In this document: positions 60,503 through 64,000 of the stretch, piece by piece
How positions within the stretch are numbered: the stretch's first letter is position 1
Layout: every line of letters begins with the position of its first letter
Origin: Opisthocomus hoazin
Lineage: Eukaryota; Chordata; Aves; Opisthocomiformes; Opisthocomidae
DNA: 64,000 nt
Direction of reading: 5' to 3'
Assembly (NCBI RefSeq): GCF_030867145.1
Contig: NC_134416.1
Span: 94,465,183-94,529,182 of the forward strand
Notes under the pieces: model-generated
Told to the model about the DNA's origin: nothing
The model's database searches: none
What the model saw: the letters and a program-made list of their open reading frames with translations, nothing else
Made by a program: the position numbers and the translations under genes

Positions 60503-61149
60503 CTCGCTCTAATTGCAGTCCCTGGAGCCTCTCATTTCAAAGACCTGGATCACCTTTCTGTGTCAGCTGTACTAAAGGTTGGCCTTCTCAGCCTCCTCTT
60601 ATTCTAATCTCCAAGATGTTAGGCAATGAGCGAAACATTAACAGAGGCCCAGATTGTCAAGCGTGACCCAGTCCTCTTGTTCTCCTTAGCCTACTGCAGC
60701 AGGACTGTGTCTCTCTACTCAGAAACCCACCCCTGCTGCTTATTGAAGAAAACTCTTGAGGTAGCAGCACAGACAGACTTGCCCCTTAGGTAGAGGCACA
60801 GCTAGCCCACGACAAAAAAGGGATTGCTAGTCAGAGGCAGTGTGCTCTGAGCAAGCCAAAGGGAGCTCAGTTCCTCACATGTCTGCTGACACTTCTGACC
60901 CAAAGTCACTCATCTGTGCAGCCAAGAAACTTAGACAGAAAGGAAGCTCGGACATCAATGGCATTTTGAGCAACAGCCAGATGCTTCAGACCCATTTCAG
61001 AGAAATGCTTTTCCAACACAACCCCCGCTGCCACCAGCTACCAGGCAGCATTTTAAGGCACCTATGGCAGCAGTCTCCCCCTAACTACCTCCCTGAACAC
61101 AGGCACCCCAGGTCTGGAAGCCCCTCCTGGCTTTGGACCTGTTCTTTAG
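60503..61149. other. No feature recognised
   Basis: Unique-looking sequence between two CR1 copies of opposite orientation. No coding support. Confidence 0.5.
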
Positions 61150-61690
61150 TCACAGAACCAGGGTGATAGGATGTTTGAAGTCAGAAGGTACCTCTGGAGA
61201 TCACCGAGTGCAACCTCCAGCTCAGAGGAAGGTTAACTAGAGCAGGTTGCTCAGGACTATGTCCAGTCCATGAGTTATCTCCAAAGATAGAGACTCCACA
61301 ACTGCTCTGGGCAACTTTTTCCAGTGTTTGATCACCTTTATGGTAAATAAAGTTTTTTCTTATGCTTAAATTGAAATTCTGTGTTTCAGGCCCTCTGCCT
61401 CTTGTCCTTCACTCAATATCACTAAGAAGACTCTGGCTGTGTCTTTCTTACAGGTATTTATACACATCAGTGAGATGATCCCCTCAAGCCTTCTCCTCTT
61501 AAGACTAAACAAGTCCCAGTTCTTGTTGCCTCTCCTCGTATGAGAGATGCTCCAGTATCTTAATCATCTCCACAGGCTGGACCCACTACTCCAATGTGGC
61601 CTTGCTAGTGCTGAGGAGAGAGGAAGGATCACCTCCCTCGACCTGCTGGCAACACTGTGCCTAATGCAGCCCGGGATGCAGCCCAAGAGC
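61150..61690 (-). mobile_element. CR1 LINE, antisense, moderately old
   Basis: The plus strand shows the antisense CR1 order: CACAGAACCAGGGTG, CCTCTGGAGATCACCGAG, TAGAGCAGGTTGCTCAGGAC, TCTTATGCTTAAATTGAAAT, CAGGTATTTATACACATCAG, GAGATGCTCCAGTATCTTAA, AATGTGGCCTTGC. It has more mismatches and indels than the plus-strand CR1 copies. The 5' boundary near 61,690 is approximate. Confidence 0.85.
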
Positions 61691-64000
61691 CTGAGGGTTG
61701 CAGCATTCTTGTATGCTTCTTCAACAGTGTGCAGTGAGACAGAGCTCTGGTGTGAAACCAGTGGCTCACCCCTGCACCTGCAAACTCAGGATCTCTTCCC
61801 ATGAAACATGCTGACTCACGTGATGCCTTTTGAGGGAGGGAATAGGACTATTAGTTGCTAAAAAGGGGAGGGAATAGGACTAAAGTTGCTAAAAAGGAAG
61901 ATGGCATCCTGGGAATATGAGTGGGAGCAGAAATAATAAAGCCTTTTCCCTTAGTTTTCACACTGCTGCATCTGTGACCAGAGCTTATTACAGTTTCTTC
62001 AGCTTCAAGCCCTCACTGCTGCTAAATCTGGTCATTCTCAAGAATCAAGTGATTTAGCAACAGAATTATTTAAACCTGAGAAAACTACAAAAAAGCTGGA
62101 TTTGTACAGGAGACTGGGACTACTTGTGGGAGAGTTTACCTTCTTTTCCCTTCCCTTCTCTCCTAGACTGCATTGCTAAATCTTATCCAGTTCAGAAGTG
62201 CAAAGTAATTTGCCCTGTGAGAGCCAGCAGCAGGCAAAGTTAGCACAGCCCGTAGGGAGTTCAACAATGAACAAGAGCGTGCATGGGAGGGGATGAAAGG
62301 AAGCCTGGGGAGAAACTCAGAGGGAAAGACAGTCTGGAAAGTATTTTAGAGATTTTGCTTTGATGACCTCCTGTTTGCTGCCCAGCCAGCAGAGCTTGTG
62401 AAATTCCACACAGCAAGGGCATCGCAGGACCCACAAACAGACCCACTCTGCCACTGACATTTCCCAACTGGTGTTGCCATGTTTAGGTGTTGAAACAAAT
62501 AGCTAAAAAAGCCTTTTAAACAGTCCTTGCTAGGAATATAGAGAAAAAGCTTAAAATGTAATAGACCCTTGAAAGACATAGATGTCCCCTTGAAACTGAA
62601 TAGGCTAAAGCCACACTAAATAGGCAGTGGAGTAACAGGAGAGATGTCTGCTTGCCTTGTGCAGAACACTTTTGATTTACATTTGTGAAAAAAAAATATC
62701 AAAAGATCTCTTCCGTAAGACAGTGTTTCTCCTATATCAAATTCATGATCATACACAAGTTCTTGTCAGCAAATCATTCACGATCTTCTCAGATAACTTA
62801 ATTTCTCAAACTGGAGTTAGATAAAATTTCTTCTCTTGTAGGCTTGCCACCTGTTAGTACTATCTAACCCAAAGGTTAGAATCTTCTCGCTGCATCTACT
62901 TAATGCATTATTCAATATAATTTTCATATATCTATTCATTAATCTGTTCTTATTTATATTGATTTATTTATTATATGATTTGTCTATTCCATTTTTTATA
63001 AGATTCATTACTTCTCTGCTATTTACTGTGTGAAAACTTGCCTTTGTGAATGCAAGGATATGCTTCTCTGTATATTCTTCGTTCTCACTCCAGCTTTGGG
63101 AGTCAAAACATTTCAGTCCATAAGCTTTTGCAATAAAAAAAAACCCACAAAAAAACCTCTTGTGTCCTTCCACTCCACATTTCAACCGAACTGCAATATA
63201 GGTGTCAAGGATCCATACTTCCATGCATGGCCTCACTGGCACAGGGTGAGGGGGCAGATTGTCTGTGGACAGAGTAGAACATCAAAGTGAAATAGGCAGC
63301 TTGGAAAAACAGATCAGCCAGAGGATATGGGTGGAATGTCTTCAGGGACAGTGACAATCCTGTGGGTCTGACCAGGGCTCCATATGAAGGAAGCCCCAGC
63401 TGCAGTCACTCCAGAACAGTTTACAGGCTTTGATCCATGCTGCCCTCGAGGAAACTGATTGCAGGGCACGGTCCATACCTCAGGAAATAGCCAAAGTTGT
63501 CAGGTGTTTCTCTGAGATGCCACTGCCATTAGCTAGTAAGCCAAGTGAGGGCCAAATTTGGGTCACTACTGAGTAGAGCATGCCTGGGTGCTCTGCGCCT
63601 ACCTCTGTTACCTTCCAGAAGTGCCATTTGCCCTTTGCAGGGTGGCAACTTGGGGGGAGACCACCAGGGCTCCGGCCAAGGTGCACTCACCATCTGGCTG
63701 TGCTGTAATGAAGGTAGCAGGCAGGGTCCTTTTCGAAACTGTTCTTTCCTCCACTATTCTTCTTGTGCTTGATCCCTGCTAGAGGTCCTGTTTCCAGGCT
63801 GTCAATGTGTGAGAAACCCTAATTCCCTGAAAGAGTCTCTAATTACAATAGCAAGAAATTCACATCCTTTCCACCATCAGGAGATGCTTTCTAACTTCCC
63901 GAGGAACTGAGGAGGAGCTAGCCTATGGAGATACACTGTCTTCATCTAGGCAACGTTGTTCTGGTTCTTCAACCAAAATGATTGATATATTTGGTCCAGA
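61691..64000. other. Gene-free stretch to window end
   Basis: No exon or element is recognised. A tandem of a 25-30 bp unit (AGGGAGGGAATAGGACTA with TTGCTAAAAAGG) occurs twice at 61,830-61,892. 62,880-63,010 is strongly AT-rich. Confidence 0.5.

Noticed and set aside
1..64000. CRISPR array, bacterial operons, phage or plasmid elements
   Set aside because: No spaced direct repeats, no Shine-Dalgarno-led gene runs; the sequence is vertebrate throughout.

Overview
This window is vertebrate nuclear DNA, almost certainly from a bird. The evidence is several CR1 LINE copies ending in the diagnostic 8-bp tail repeat (ATTCTGTG)n, a class I endogenous retrovirus (ERV), and a solo LTR whose start, end and body match a common avian LTR family. 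There is no bacterial-style operon structure. The species cannot be told from the sequence.

Layout. 1-37,000 is mostly gene-free, with simple repeats, a CR1 tail, CpG-rich patches and a few blocks dense in homeodomain-type motifs (31.5-32.8 kb, 36.9 kb) that may be conserved enhancers. 37,090-40,920 holds a CR1 3' end, a candidate compact solo LTR (37,444-38,026) and an old CR1/L3-like remnant. 40,922-50,787 is a nearly full-length class I (gamma-like) ERV on the minus strand. It has two LTRs, a 4-bp target-site duplication, a tRNA-Arg-type primer binding site, a polypurine tract, and gag, pro, pol and env, all disabled. A 1.4-kb CR1 later inserted into env. A second, unrelated avian LTR (50,789-51,328) directly abuts it. 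53,259-55,680 is a stack of minus-strand CR1 copies, one inserted into another, with an (ATTCT)n microsatellite grown from the inner tail.

The one recognisable cellular gene is an SBK-family serine/threonine kinase, closest to SBK2, on the minus strand at 57,725-59,773. It has three coding exons with consensus splice sites and encodes 352 residues. A TATA box lies at 59,925-59,932 and an AATAAA signal at 57,424-57,429. A CR1 copy begins about 100 bp upstream of the TATA box. From 60,503 to the end there is CR1 debris and otherwise unremarkable DNA.

The most unusual signals are in the ERV. The leader carries three tRNA T-arm-like hairpins between the primer binding site and gag. The gag/pro junction is an in-frame UGA-CGG of the leaky type. 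The pol frame is long and open over most of its length, yet key catalytic residues of protease, reverse transcriptase and integrase are all altered. No claim here rests on a database search; family assignments come from reading motifs.
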